In this document: piece after piece, positions 23,690-35,900 of the stretch | Layout of the letters: each line of letters opens with the position of its first letter | Numbering within the stretch: the stretch's first letter is position 1 | Assembly (NCBI GenBank): GCA_018881555.1 | Contig: JACAXG010000109.1 | Span: 801,251-865,250, forward strand | Length of the DNA stretch: 64,000 bases | Direction of reading: 5' to 3' | Source: Amblyornis subalaris | Lineage: Eukaryota > Chordata > Aves > Passeriformes > Ptilonorhynchidae | Position numbers and translations under genes: made by a program | Notes under the pieces: model-generated | Seen by the model: the letters and a program-made list of their open reading frames with translations, nothing else | Database searches by the model: none | Told to the model about the DNA's origin: nothing

Positions 23690-24680
23690 TAAGAGAATTA
23701 TAGACCAGTTAAATATTCATTCTTGGGAAAATACTCTCAAAAAAATTCTAAAAATAAGCTGTAAGCACAGAAAAGGAGAAGATTGATGGACACTATGAAA
23801 GACAAAATATGTTTAACTGATCTCATTTTTTTCTGCAGGGGAGTTACAGGTTTTAGTATAGGGGCAGATGCAGTAGGAGGAAGATCTTTTGCCTTTATCC
23901 AGGTTTTTGACACTTGTTTAACATAACACGTTCATACAACAAGATACGGCAAAATAGAATGATAACGTTGCCCAGGAAGAGTCATCACTTGTTCATTGTC
24001 AAATGGGGGAACACACAAAGCAAGGTTTTGCAGGAGTCTGTCCTGCTTTTGGTACTATTTGGCATGTCTTTAGTGATTAGGATGGGAGAGTACATGCATT
24101 CTATTCGCAAGCTGAAAGCAGCAGCAAGCACATCAGACAGCAGAATCAATTAGGATTCGAACCACACAATACACAGGGAGAAGGTACCTAGAAAAAGATG
24201 CAGTTTACTAAGGATGGAAGCAAAATTCCATACCACACTCTGTAGAAGCAAGAGAGATACAGCAAATCATAATTTGATCAGGAATCATGAACATGAAGCT
24301 GCTAAAATACAAATACAATAGAAACTTCATTTTAAAGTGTGAAATAACCCTCCTACTACCCAGCTGAAAGCTTACAAGCATAGACAAGCACACTTTCCAG
24401 TCTGGTCACAGCAACTGAGGGACACGATTCAAATGGTGGTAAGACAGTTGAGTAGTGAGAATGATCAGTGATTCAGAATACAGAATGCTTTTCCTATGAG
24501 AGTTCTTCAATAGCAAGAAAAATCTTTCCAGTAGTAAGGAAAATTATATATTGAAAGAGAACATGGAATCTACATCACTGGATATTTTCAGAAGGAAGTT
24601 GAACAAACACCTATCACAAATACAGTTCATCTTGCCTTTGAGCANGGTCTCTACTTCAAGTCTTGTTTTCTGTAATAGAC
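23690..24680 (+). mobile_element. Ancient CR1/L3-type LINE relic, plus orientation
   Basis: Several landmarks of the CR1 reverse transcriptase occur in the right order. AATTATAGACCAGTT (an NYRPV-type block) is near 23697. A GGTTTTTGACACTTG segment (the AFDTV region) is near 23900. TTTTGCAGGAGTCTGTCCTG, corresponding to the PQGSVL region, is near 24030, followed by CTATTTGGCATGTCTTTAGTG. The 3' end lies at about 24520-24680 and includes CATCACTGGATATTTTCAGAAG, AAGTTGAACAAACACCTATC and TTGAGCANGGTCTC. The 79-codon frame at 23914-24153 translates part of this core and keeps only scattered residues. Divergence is far greater than in the other CR1 copies, so this insertion is older, probably from an early reptilian CR1/L3 wave. 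Confidence 0.65.
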
Positions 24681-27600
24681 TGATGTGATTTCTTTCACAA
24701 GGGCAGGAAATTGATAGACAGAACCAAGGATGAACCTCATCACTAGCTGGGCAAATTTTTAGTGTGCAAAATCAGTTTATTTACAATGGCACGTGGGGCC
24801 ATGCACATTTCCCTGTCAATAGGGTTCAAGAGTGGTCCTATTTCTTCTCCCTAAGAGAAGAACAGAAGCTAGAAAATGAAGATACACACACTTAAAATCT
24901 CTATATGCGTCTATATTCTAGACGCTTAGTAAGCAGCTTCTAGTTATAAGAAGTTACATAGAAGTTACAAAGATTTAAAAATGAATCTACACAGCTGTTA
25001 CTAAGACCATGATTAGGAGTTTAAAAAAGATAGAGCTTTATTACAGTTCACATTTCTGATGTGAAATCTCTGGGTCATATGACTGAGTTACTGTACTGCT
25101 CTCCTTAGCAATACAATTGGCATTAACTAGTGCTTGTAGGGCTCATCTTCTCTCAAAAATCAATACCAGCAGACAATTTAGGCTCAATGAAAAAACCTTT
25201 GTGGTAGTTCTTTAATTTTTCTGGTAATACCATGTAATTGTTTCTTCTTTAGATGTAGTAGACATTTGGTCTCTCAATGTTTTGTAAAATAAAACCAAAA
25301 ATAAGGCACTTTTTGAACTCCCATTTGGGGACAATTTGCTTTTCACGTGCTATTTTCTTGAGAAAATTGTGAAGAAAAAAAACACATATGAAGGGGCCTT
25401 CTTTAAATAACTGCTTGCAAAACAATAGCTAAAACATGTTTCTGGTTCTTTTCTGTAACTCCTGGTGACTTGAAAATATAGCAGAAATGTTATTGAAGCA
25501 GATGATTTTCCACTATGCATATTGCTTATGGGGTTAGAAAATTTGCTTTGAAAGTGCCTCGGCTGAGAAGCTGATGTATTGTCTGCTTGTCAAATAGCTT
25601 GAAGAGCTAGACAATACCATTAGACATGGTATTGAAATGATGAATGGATGGATGGATCATCCTCACCTGCTGTGTGTTGTTTGCTAAAGACATTTTAGCA
25701 ATACTCCCTGCTCCCTTCAGTTCTAACAAATTGTGTCCAAAATGTGCAGTCATCTAATTTAAAAACTAGACCCCCAAATCAGAAAAATAAAAATCACAGT
25801 AGCAAATGCAAGTATGAGGGTATTCTGTGTATTGCTTTGCTAGAAAATATTTCTATATGACTTTAGTTCAAAGTCACCTCTGGAATACGAGGAATATTCC
25901 TTTTTAAGGACCTGATGATGAACATCTAAATACTTAGACCCTTTATGAGAGTCCACTGCTGTTTCTAGGCTTATCAGTTTCTTGCCTGCTTCTACTCTCC
26001 TGTTCATTTCTTCTCCTAGACATGAGCAGTTAGCGCTTCACGGTTTCCATTCAGTCTTTGAGTGCAATATATTTTATTGTCCTGATTTCTTAACATTTGC
26101 TATAATTTTCTGTCTCTTACAAACTGTATTTTGATATCTGAATGTCTTCACATGTGGGATTGTTCTTCTATTATGTTTCATCTCTTTTCAATACTTTTTA
26201 AGTTTTTCGTATTGAATAGAACAGAGAATAAATGCTAACACTGAATTGAGAAAATAATTTTAAAAACCGTTAAAGAAAATCACTCCTCTAGGATCTTTAA
26301 CTGGACCATAGCCAAACCTGATATCAACAGCTACAAAGAACTAGACAGCAAAATCACTAAATTCACAACTCTCTGTTTTCAGGAGTACTGTAAAACTTTA
26401 CAATTACTTTGAACTTTATCACATGAAGGTAAAGTATGGTTCACAGACATTCTGGTGAAGTTTCTTATAATAAGCCTCTATATTTTAATCAGTCCATGCA
26501 TATCAATCTTGGCATCACTTTCCTAATCTTTCAGAAACTCTCCTCTGTTACAGGGTTGAGAAATCATTCAGGTGGACCAATCTTCATACAGGACTTAGCG
26601 TCATTTTTGTATCTGGTAGGGTGAGAAAGTTTGGAAAGACGGGCAGAAGAGGAAAGGCTTATACAAGTAAGGCTCATAGGGCCAGTTTCTCTGTTCTTAC
26701 ATTCCTTTGTTACTTTAAAGCTTACATTAAGGTACTAGTAATTATATGAGAGCCAAATAAACTCGAAGACAGTATTTTACAGAGAGATANTCATATATTG
26801 TAACGACTTTGGAAGGGAAATCCTGGACTTACCATCTTTTATTTCAGCCCCGGAAAATTATTTTTAGAATAATTGGGTCAACAGACCCAACAGTCTATCA
26901 GAAGACCATGTTTCTGATTTCAGTTATCATTCCACAAAGACAATAGGTATCTGTTTTATCAGTAGTTAATGCAGGCCTCTACGTCATCATTATACCTTAA
27001 GGTCATCGAATGTGGAATGAATATTGAAACCAAAGGAGGCATAGATTTTAATATTTCCACCAGAGAGACATTTGGTCATTTTTAACAGTAAAGTAGGGCA
27101 TTATTCAAAGTATGATTCGAAAATAGACTGAACACATGGGTCAATCTCTCTTTTGTCACTCTCCTCTGCCATTACCACTGTAATGTTACCTTTAGTGAGG
27201 ATTGAGTGGTCTGCTGGGTTGTAGCCTAGTAATAGAATTATTCACATATACTTCATTAACCCACAAATCTATAATAAATCTTTTGCTATCATTACACGTA
27301 TAATGAAAGTTTGCCTCCTAAGTAACATCATACACTTATTCAAACCAGCTGGTTGCCTATGTATAGTAGTAATATTTCACAGTTTAATAAATCATTTTCT
27401 CTGCTATCCTTCAGTTACCTAAGGGCTTCGGTATATATTACAAAGCAGCAGCCAGTAAAATATTTTAAAATAAAAACCACTGAGTTAAGAGTACAGTAGA
27501 AGAACCAAAAGAGTTTTTCACTCTGCAGAAATAATAGCAGCTCCAATTTATCCTGACTTTAGGACAACACATGCTTAAAGTACAAGACCCCTTCCTTCAC

Positions 27601-27809
27601 AAAACAAAATCTGAATGCTAAGATCTGAAAGACCACAGTCCCTCAAACACTTAAGTTTAATCAGTGTACTTCTCTAACGTGGTATTTGCCTCAGAGCTAG
27701 ATATCTAATATAGTATTTGCAGGACTTCTTAGGCATGTCTCTCAAGAGGAAGATTCATCCCACGTTAAAACAGATGTTGACAAATTGCTTTCCTATATCT
27801 TTTTAGAAG
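24681..27809. other. Unique non-coding sequence
   Basis: No repeat family or gene is recognisable and open frames are under 65 codons. A short GGAT/GATG run occurs near 25640-25657, and a single ambiguous base lies at 26790. Confidence 0.55.
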
Positions 27810-27935
27810 AAGAATCATAAACCCATTTCAGTGGGAAGGGACATCTTGAGAACACTTAGTCCACCCTCCCAGCTTATGCAGGGTCAGCTGGAGCAGGTTA
27901 CCCAGGACCACTTGAGTTCAACATGTCTCACCTAC
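27810..27935 (-). mobile_element. CR1 LINE 3' fragment
   Basis: GAATCATAAACCCATTTCAG leads into a GGGAAGGGACATCTTGAG-like block, then GCAGGGTCAGCTGGAGCAGG and TTACCCAGGACCAC. These are reverse-complement CR1 3'-region landmarks in the correct order. The copy is short and diverged, and homology is lost by about 27935. The 85-codon plus-strand frame that spans it (27831-28088) is an antisense shadow. Confidence 0.75.
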
Positions 27936-30900
27936 ACATTTATTTGCATCATGCCCAGCAGCATCTTAGGAGAGGTAGCACCTAGCAGCTTCACATCAGC
28001 TGCACACCAAATGCCTCTGGGATCCCAAAATGAGGTATACCCTATAGCCCTAAGTCCTGGGCTACTCAGAGTATATTATCACTTATAGATTTCCAAGCCT
28101 TAAACACTGAACAGCTAGAGATCCACTTTTCACTTCCTCTGCTTTGCCCAGTTTTACCAAAATATACTTTGGCTAGATGTTTAATACCTTGCAAGCATCA
28201 AAAAAGTGATGTGCTGGAACTTCTGAAGAATTTTTTAGATCATAAACCTAATCAGATTTGAGATGGAAGCTAAACTACTTCAAGTGATAGTGTCAAGGTG
28301 GCTATGGTTACAATGCAAGAGATCTATAGGTCTGTACTTAGTGGCCCAAACATTCTCTTGAATGCAGAAGTCCTCTTGCAATTCNGTGCAAAACTGAACA
28401 GCTTTGGTGGAAATAACTAAAAGACAAAAAGTTCTCCCCTTCTAAAACAAACTAAATCCTGATGGCTAAGAAAGGCTGGCTTTGAACATTGTCAGACTAA
28501 GGAATGTATGACGGCTAAGATAGGAAAGAATGCAAAATCCACAACGGTGTATAATTGAAAGGATGCACACACATCACCTGGTCTGTAAAGGGTCTTGGAG
28601 CACAAATCCTGCAGAGGGACCTTCCCTGAAAAATATGAGTTTACTCCCTTCATCTCCAAGCTGGAGGCTCAAAAAATATACAATACATCTTGCATTAATA
28701 TTTCCCTCCTATTATTTAGCATGTTAGACATCATCCAGTTCAGCATAATGCTGTTATGGTTCATATCCCAGCACCTAACTGACTCCCATATCCACTCATT
28801 GCCTAAAAAATCTGGCCACCTACCACAGAGCTGCAGAGTCCATTTTACAAACAATGCACAACAAAGTTCACTAACAAGGCTCAGCATTTTCTAGTCTTGT
28901 CTCAACCTGTTTCCCATTGTGGTGACTTCACTTTCCCCACAGTGATTTCACAGAAATAAGAATTTGTAGTGGGAACATGAACACAACCCTCATGAGTGAA
29001 TTGATCTAGCTTCAGTCAGAAGTATTCGTAGATCACTGCAGTATTCCTTCTAGTCCTGCATGACCTTCAGTATACTCGTACTTATGTGAGTGAAAATAAA
29101 TGTTGGTTTTGTACAACTAATCAACAAATATTTATTAAAAAAGAAGTTCCATGTACTAATTCTGAGCATTCTCTTTGGCACTTAGTGTAAATAACAGAAA
29201 CCCACTCGACAAACATATTTGCACCCTACTTGTCTTAACATGTTGCCTCTCATCATTCCAAATCCTAGCACCAGCACCCATCAAGCTGATTCAGGGCAGG
29301 CCATTGATTCCCCTGAGTCTCCCTCTCTGCATACTTGCTTCTATACAATATAAACATAAATCAGCACATCCTTCAAAAAAAACATTTATACAGAATGGAA
29401 ATCTGTAATGAAAGACTTAGACCTCTGTCTTGATTCTATCCTTAGGTCATGGTATCTCAGAAAATAAAAATCAGAAAATATATCACCATTCTCTTTCACA
29501 GTACATCTTTTCTGTATTATCTTCTTCAGGCCAATACTAACCTCCAATTTGTAGCAAGAGAATTAGGGGAAAATACATTGTTAAGGGTCTGATTAAATAT
29601 TTAATCAGAATATGCGCACCTCTAATTCCCTGGACAGAGCTCAAGAGACTATGAACTCCACAGAGAGCTCAGTACATCAGGAACACGATCAATGTTAATT
29701 AGAGCAAGACATATAAACTTCCTCCAAAGCATAAGACACATGATAAGGAATTCAATGCATAATTTTAAGAGACTGGTATAGATAACTTGAGTCCAGGGAA
29801 TTGAGTCCACTTTTTGTTAGTGTTTCCATTAATAACAGAAATGTTTATTCTGAGGTACAGCAACATCAAGCAGTAACTAAAACGCACAAGAAGAAATTAA
29901 GAAACACTTCCATCATGTGGCCATTAAAAGCCAAGTAGTTGTTCTGCCGTTGGTGATTACTCTAAGTATCTACTCATTGCACAGAAAAAGATTTTCTGCT
30001 CGTGCAACAAATAATGGGACATCACTTCAGTACTGCAGTTACTGTAAAGATTTTTTACTCAGAGAAGTAGCATTATGCTTAATGAGAAAATACTCTTAAA
30101 ATATCCTTTTTCTTAGGAAATGAACCACATAGTAGAGGTAACTAGTAAAACAGAGTTAAAGGCCAAAAGAACTAAAAATAATAATAAAAATAAATCTTAA
30201 GTGCATATTTAACATAATGGTAATTTAATGCCAGCTTATTGACATAAAATCCACTACGTTATTATGTTACAGGAATTCCTCAGCTGTGATCAAGAAAATC
30301 AAGCTATATGTGATAGACCGGAAAAGTCACTCATCTTTCACAAAGTTTTGGAGTAAAATAGAAAAACTGAGAGGAAAAACTGTTTGCATACAGCTGTAAG
30401 AATTTATGCAAGATGACCTGACGGATGCAGGACCATCTCTTTAGATACCCACTTTATAAACTTCATTAGCTATATATAGTTTTGCTTTATTGTTCTGGGA
30501 CTCATACACTCCTCAGTCAACACAGATATGTACATAGAGCCACAAGTCTGTGTTATGCTGACTTTGAATAACTGCTACATTGATCTGATACCATTGAACT
30601 ACAGAAAAAAATTATAGTAGTTGATGACCTCCTTGTAACAATCTATCTTGCTTTGTAAAGTTTATATGTTAAAAAATGTTTCAGAGGGTAGGGCTCTTCT
30701 GAGAACAGTATCTAAACAAACATAGAAGCACTGATTTTGGCAGCAAAAGGAAATTAGATTGAGAGGCAGACAATGAAAGGAAAAATACTGAAACTTGTTT
30801 TAAAAATTCTGCCTGGATTCACCATCTTTCAGCAGCACAAAAAGCCATCATCTGAGCTGACACATTCTGTGAGCTGGGTTTTTTTGTTTTGGTTTGGGTT

Positions 30901-32552
30901 TTCTGACCCATCCAAGCATTAGTTCAGTTACATGAAGATAAGCATTTTTATTCAGAGTTTGAAAAATTATGTCAAAGAGAAGATGCAAATAGTTGGGCTA
31001 TAACTTAATATATCCTTAATGAAATCACAACTTCAAGTACAAATTCTAGCATTTAAGATGCAACCCTATTAGTGAGATATATTGTTAGGAGTGCTGATAA
31101 TAGAATTTGTAAGAGCACTGTGGACCACTTCTGTGGTATACATAAGCAGAGATTCAAAATGGATATACAATTCATGAGCCTGGTAGTTTTAACACTATTG
31201 ACTCTGCTTTGGAGCCACATTACTGGTTTACAGCCCTGAGATCACTTTTCCAAGTGCCCTGAGAAAAAGATAGCCTTTGTTTCTTTTCACTGCTATTCAT
31301 TATGGTCCAGAGCACAGTTAGCAAAAGAAAGAACACATTTATTTTCACTTGTAAAGTCCTCATAGTAGTCTTTGTATATGAAAATACTGACTAAAATAAA
31401 AAACTATAGAAGTTACTGGAATTTTAACTTGATATCCTACCTATATATTTATTTTGTGATTTGGGGAAAATTTTAAAAAGTCAATTTAAATCAGCATTTC
31501 TACTGATTATAATTATATATTGTAATTATATATTAAATATAATTGTAATTATAACTATAAATGTAATTATATATTAAATATGGTACAAACATACCTTGGA
31601 TTTATTTGTTTTTGCACAAATAAGAAAAATCTCAGAGTATTTTGATAATGTTTTCACTAATTAATAAATCTATGGATTTTTTTTCCTCCATGAGAATTAT
31701 CACTTCAGTAACTTTCACTGTTGCTGTAATCTCATATCCAAGACTTTATTTTTATCATTACCAAAACTGGTAAGTGAAAATAACTTCATGTAGAAAACTT
31801 GTGGTAAGATTTCTGATGGTAACTTCTGAGAAAGAAGGCCAAAGATTGGGATAGGAAAATTGACTTTAAATTAGAGTTGAAATATCACAGAGTCTTCATT
31901 ACCTAGCAGTTACAATCCTATTCCAAAACAGATTACTAAAGAGATAACCAGAGAACTTCTTAATTAAAATCTTATTGATGTGTTGTATCTACAGAGATAG
32001 TTAACTGCAACACCAAGTTTTGCATACGAAAACATATTTGTCTTGCCAAAGAAATAATTGAGAAAAATTACTTGGTGGCTAAGATTGGATGTAGATATTT
32101 TTGTCAATTTCCTTCTATTATCTGCATAACATCCTAAAAAGCTTCAATGACTGCAGATTTTTTTTTTAACTGACCAAGCAACAAAATACAGAAGAGTAAA
32201 ATAAATGTGCCTCTCTCAAAAAATTAGTTCAAGGAAGGTAAGTTCAGTTGGACTGTGAAATGGTCTGTGTAACTGACATTTTACTTGCTACCCACATTCA
32301 TCAGTGGAAACTGTAATATGTTTCCCTATTTTAAGCAATCAATGAACTACTAAATGCACTTTTCTATTTTTAGCACAAGTTTCTCAAAAATTCTATGCAG
32401 ACCTACAATTGCCGGAATGTACCTAAGCCTCACAAGAGAGCTACTCACCATTTTTAAACTTTGAGCACTGGCAATATTTGTACCATTATATCAGATTTTA
32501 ATTTTGCTGCTAGACAGCAAAATGAAAGGTAAAAGGATATGTTGTATGTCGC
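27936..32552. other. Unique non-coding sequence
   Basis: AT-rich with overlapping short frames on both strands near 28530-28894 that share no family motif. An AT-rich 41-bp duplication lies at 31521-31581. I see nothing else that can be named. A single ambiguous base is at 28385. Confidence 0.55.
31521..31581. repeat. AT-rich tandem duplication, 41-bp period
   Basis: The 20 bases at 31521-31540 recur exactly at 31562-31581, so the unit is 41 bases and the second copy is partial. The sequence is almost purely A and T. The likely origin is replication slippage. Confidence 0.85.
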
Positions 32553-32617
32553 TGTTATCCTGGGGTCGCTGATGAAATCACGGCAGGGTCACGATCGAGA
32601 GTTGGTGAAAAGTGCCT

Positions 32618-32632
32618 TTATTTATTAATAAA
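32618..32632 (-). terminator. Poly(A) signal cluster of the minus-strand LTR
   Basis: The plus strand reads CTTTATTTATTAATAAA, so the minus strand carries AATAAATAAAG. It lies just downstream of the TATA box in transcription order. A plus-strand AATAAA also falls in the same stretch. Confidence 0.55.
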
Positions 32633-32640
32633 AAGACCTG

Positions 32641-32649
32641 TTTTATACC
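32641..32649 (-). promoter_or_regulatory. TATA box of the minus-strand LTR
   Basis: The minus strand reads GGTATAAAA, preceded at a normal distance (about 60 bases) by a CCAAT box. This is a complete core promoter arrangement pointing leftward. Confidence 0.6.
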
Positions 32650-32987
32650 TTTAGTGTGCTTGAAAGTCATAAGGTCATTGGTCCCTGGCCATCCACCTCT
32701 CAGGATGATTGGCCAGACTAGTGCAACGCCTTACTGAAAATATTTGTGCTTTCGGTATAATAACAAGTCCACAAGTGTATGATATGAAGAAGTGTCGTTA
32801 GAAAAACATCTCGCTGTTTACATAGCTTCTGTGAGAAAGGACAGCTTCTCACAGAGTGCAAAATGCTGGAGAATTTCTCTGCTGAAAGCTTTTCAGCATC
32901 CACAGTTGTAGAATTCATCCATCTTTGAATGGTTATTTTAAAAAACTGGTCCCAGAAAAGTACAGTATCAGGAAGTACTAAAAACAC

Positions 32988-35900
32988 ATTCAGTTCACAG
33001 ACTATTCAGGGTCTAGTAGGAAACACAAGTTTAGCAGGAAATAGAATTTAACTACTGCCTGCTGAATGCATGAGTATCTTAATTAACACCAAGATGCAGC
33101 ACATGGGGACATCTCAATAGTGTTATGCCTATGTTTGACTCTGATGACAGTCATACTCTAAGTTTGAATACTGGAGAATATATCCTAACTGCTGTATTAT
33201 GGTATCAAATCTCCAGAAAACATAACCAAACAAATACAGGCCGGAAGAAAAGATAATTTTTCTATATCAAATAGGTAAGGATGCAGTGGATTCTACATCA
33301 AGTAGTCTTTCAAATAGTGGTGTTATGACTCAATATTGTGAAAATTTATTTGGATCTGTAGATGACCTGACCCTGAATTTTACTGGATTCTTTCAAACAT
33401 ACTCAAGGAGAAATAGAATACATTTCTTTCTTCATATTAGGAGTCATTTAGCCTTCAGGGATTGTGATTATTTTTAACATGTTAATAGTTATGCTGTATT
33501 AAAAAAAAAAATTTAAAAGGCATGAATTTATTGGTGCAAAACAATTCATTCCTTTAAATATGCAAAATGGTAAATTCATTACCAAATAATTTTCAAGGCT
33601 TTAAAAATAAAAGTCTTACTTGAGAGCTGATTATTCATGCAAGCAAAATAATTTTTGAACAAATTTTTCTGTCCAGTATTGTATTTCGAAAGTCCATTAT
33701 ATCCATAATAAATAAGCATACAATATGATAGATAAGATGTATAGCCATAAAAACCTTTTTCTGCGGACTTTGTTTTGCCTGCGTCTTCAATCTTCACAAA
33801 CACAACACTATGCACTGTATCATCTATTTAAATACTCTAAGAGCAACCTAATTGCAGTTTCCCACACATGATAAGGATGACAAAGTAGTTATCTGAAAAA
33901 CTTAAACATCCCTGGAGTAGCAGCTGACATTCAGAAGTAGACATTTGAAAGTATATTCTCCAGGTTTTTGAAGTAAACAGTCATATGGCCTATTCCATAT
34001 CTAAGTGTTCGAACTATAGTTATAAATCATCAACAGAAGCAAGAACAGATATTGCCCCTAAACACCTTATTTTGCACTGTCACAAAGATGGAAAAAACAA
34101 TGAATAAACAGAATATTCTACCATAGTATCACCGAAAGAACTCCCCAAAAACAACAAAAAAAATTTTATTCTCCTACACCTTATAATAAAGTAAAGATTT
34201 ACTGACATCGATAAAACAATCATTTTTCAAAATTAAGACAATTATAGTGTTCCTTATAAATATATTGATATCTATAACTCATCTGGGATCCGGAGATGAG
34301 CAAAACACAAACACTATCACATAGAAGGGAAAACCCGAGGTGATCTGAGAAAATCAGACAAAACCAGGAAAGTATCTGAGGAAAAACCTACTATATGCCA
34401 AGCACTATAAAGGACATAACACTCGCATAATAAAAGCTGCAGAAAACCAGACCAACAGAATTATTCATACAAATTTTCACTGGACAGAAGTACCAAGGGG
34501 CCCCATTTAAAACCTCCCAAATGTGAAAGATCAGAAAATGGCTGGAGGAAGTTACACAGGATCAAGTTAATATTTGCATGACTCCCAACTATAAACTTTC
34601 AAAATGGTCACTTTAAAAGATGTACAAAGGAAAATATTACAAAAGGTGAGCACAGAAAGGATGCAGTCTGCTTAAAATTCATACTGTATAAGTACAAAAA
34701 TGTAGATTACACTCCTCCCAGAGCACGCCTGATCCGGAACTGATTTAAATGGATAGTGAAAATCACAGGTGTGTCTGGGACCATTAAACACATGCTAAGA
34801 TGTAATAGTGTTTGTAAGTACAGAGATCTGTTTCATGGGGTACAAAATTAATCGTTGGTATTTCAGCAAAAATAGTACATTCATCCTACTCTTCCTAACT
34901 TTTGGAGACCCAACTAGATTGCAAAGTTAATTCACCTAAGGCTTTAGCCTAAACAGACAAAGAGTAAATAGGAGTTCAAGAAGTTGGAGAATTTCTTGAG
35001 GAAAAGAGAAGGAAAAATATGTTAGGAAACTTTGTATACTTTCATACATGTCTTTCTTCAACAAGATTCAAGCCTGTACCTGAAGATACAATAGGAAAAT
35101 AAATTGTTTCCAGTTTTTCAGATCTGATGGAATTTGGCTGGCTTAGCTCAGTAAAGATAGACNGTTATTAACAACTCTAAATATCCCTGGTTTGGGAAGA
35201 GATGTCTTTTATATTTTCTCAAATCATTTCAGAACAATGTAGATGTGCCAGGTACTGTCCACCATGATATTGCAGTAGCATTAAGTGATACACCATTGTT
35301 TCTAATCATGTTTCTGTGCGGTGACTTTAATCCAGAGGCTGTGTTCCAGAGAGCCAGTCAACAAATTTTTAGAAAATTTCTGTTACTACTGATGAAATGC
35401 ATTGTGGGAAGAACAGAATTTAGTATTATTTTTTTCAGTAGAATGGAGAGGTCTGGAACTATGTTGAAACAGATTTAGAAATTTGAGAAGTAAATCTTGA
35501 AAAAAACAGAGCAATAGCTGTATTCAAGGACTTTGAGATAAATTTGAGGAGGGATAATTATAGTCACTTTGGAGTCAAATGGATTCACTAAGAAATGCTT
35601 TTGGCAAATAGCAAATGAAACTGTGAATGATAATAAAACTAAATTTAAAAAGAAGATATATGAGAGGGCAAAGGAAGTAAGAGAAAGAGACAATGAGCAG
35701 AAAAAATTAGCAAAATAAACAGAGCATTATTACAGTATGTCCAGCTACCCTCAAGCTTTTGAGATATTTTACTTACTAAGTTATTTGAGGAAATATCGAA
35801 GAAAAACTGGCAGAGAAAGAAACTATTCCACTCAGTGCTTAAATGCTAAATTTAGTTAATTTTTTCAGCTCTACTATACATACCTCATTCTAAGCACATC

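Larger units (their letters stand above)
32553..32987 (-). mobile_element. Endogenous retrovirus LTR, minus orientation
   Basis: Read on the minus strand, the segment has CCAAT boxes (GCCAATCATCC at about 32704-32714 and another near 32677), then a TATA box (GGTATAAAA, 32641-32649). Two overlapping AATAAA-type signals follow about 15-25 bases further on (32618-32632). The U5 ends GCGACCCCAGGATAACA at 32553-32569. Such a short distance between TATA and poly(A) signal resembles the short R regions of alpharetrovirus/ERVK-like LTRs. The U3 end is placed near the TAAAAACA at about 32979-32986. No target-site duplication was found, and no retroviral gene lies on either side. The 89-codon minus frame at 32718-32987 is U3 sequence, not a gene. 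Confidence 0.7.

Noticed and set aside
28530..28894. Three overlapping frames of 65-99 codons
   Set aside because: They overlap on both strands, have no motifs, and none has supporting splice or promoter context.
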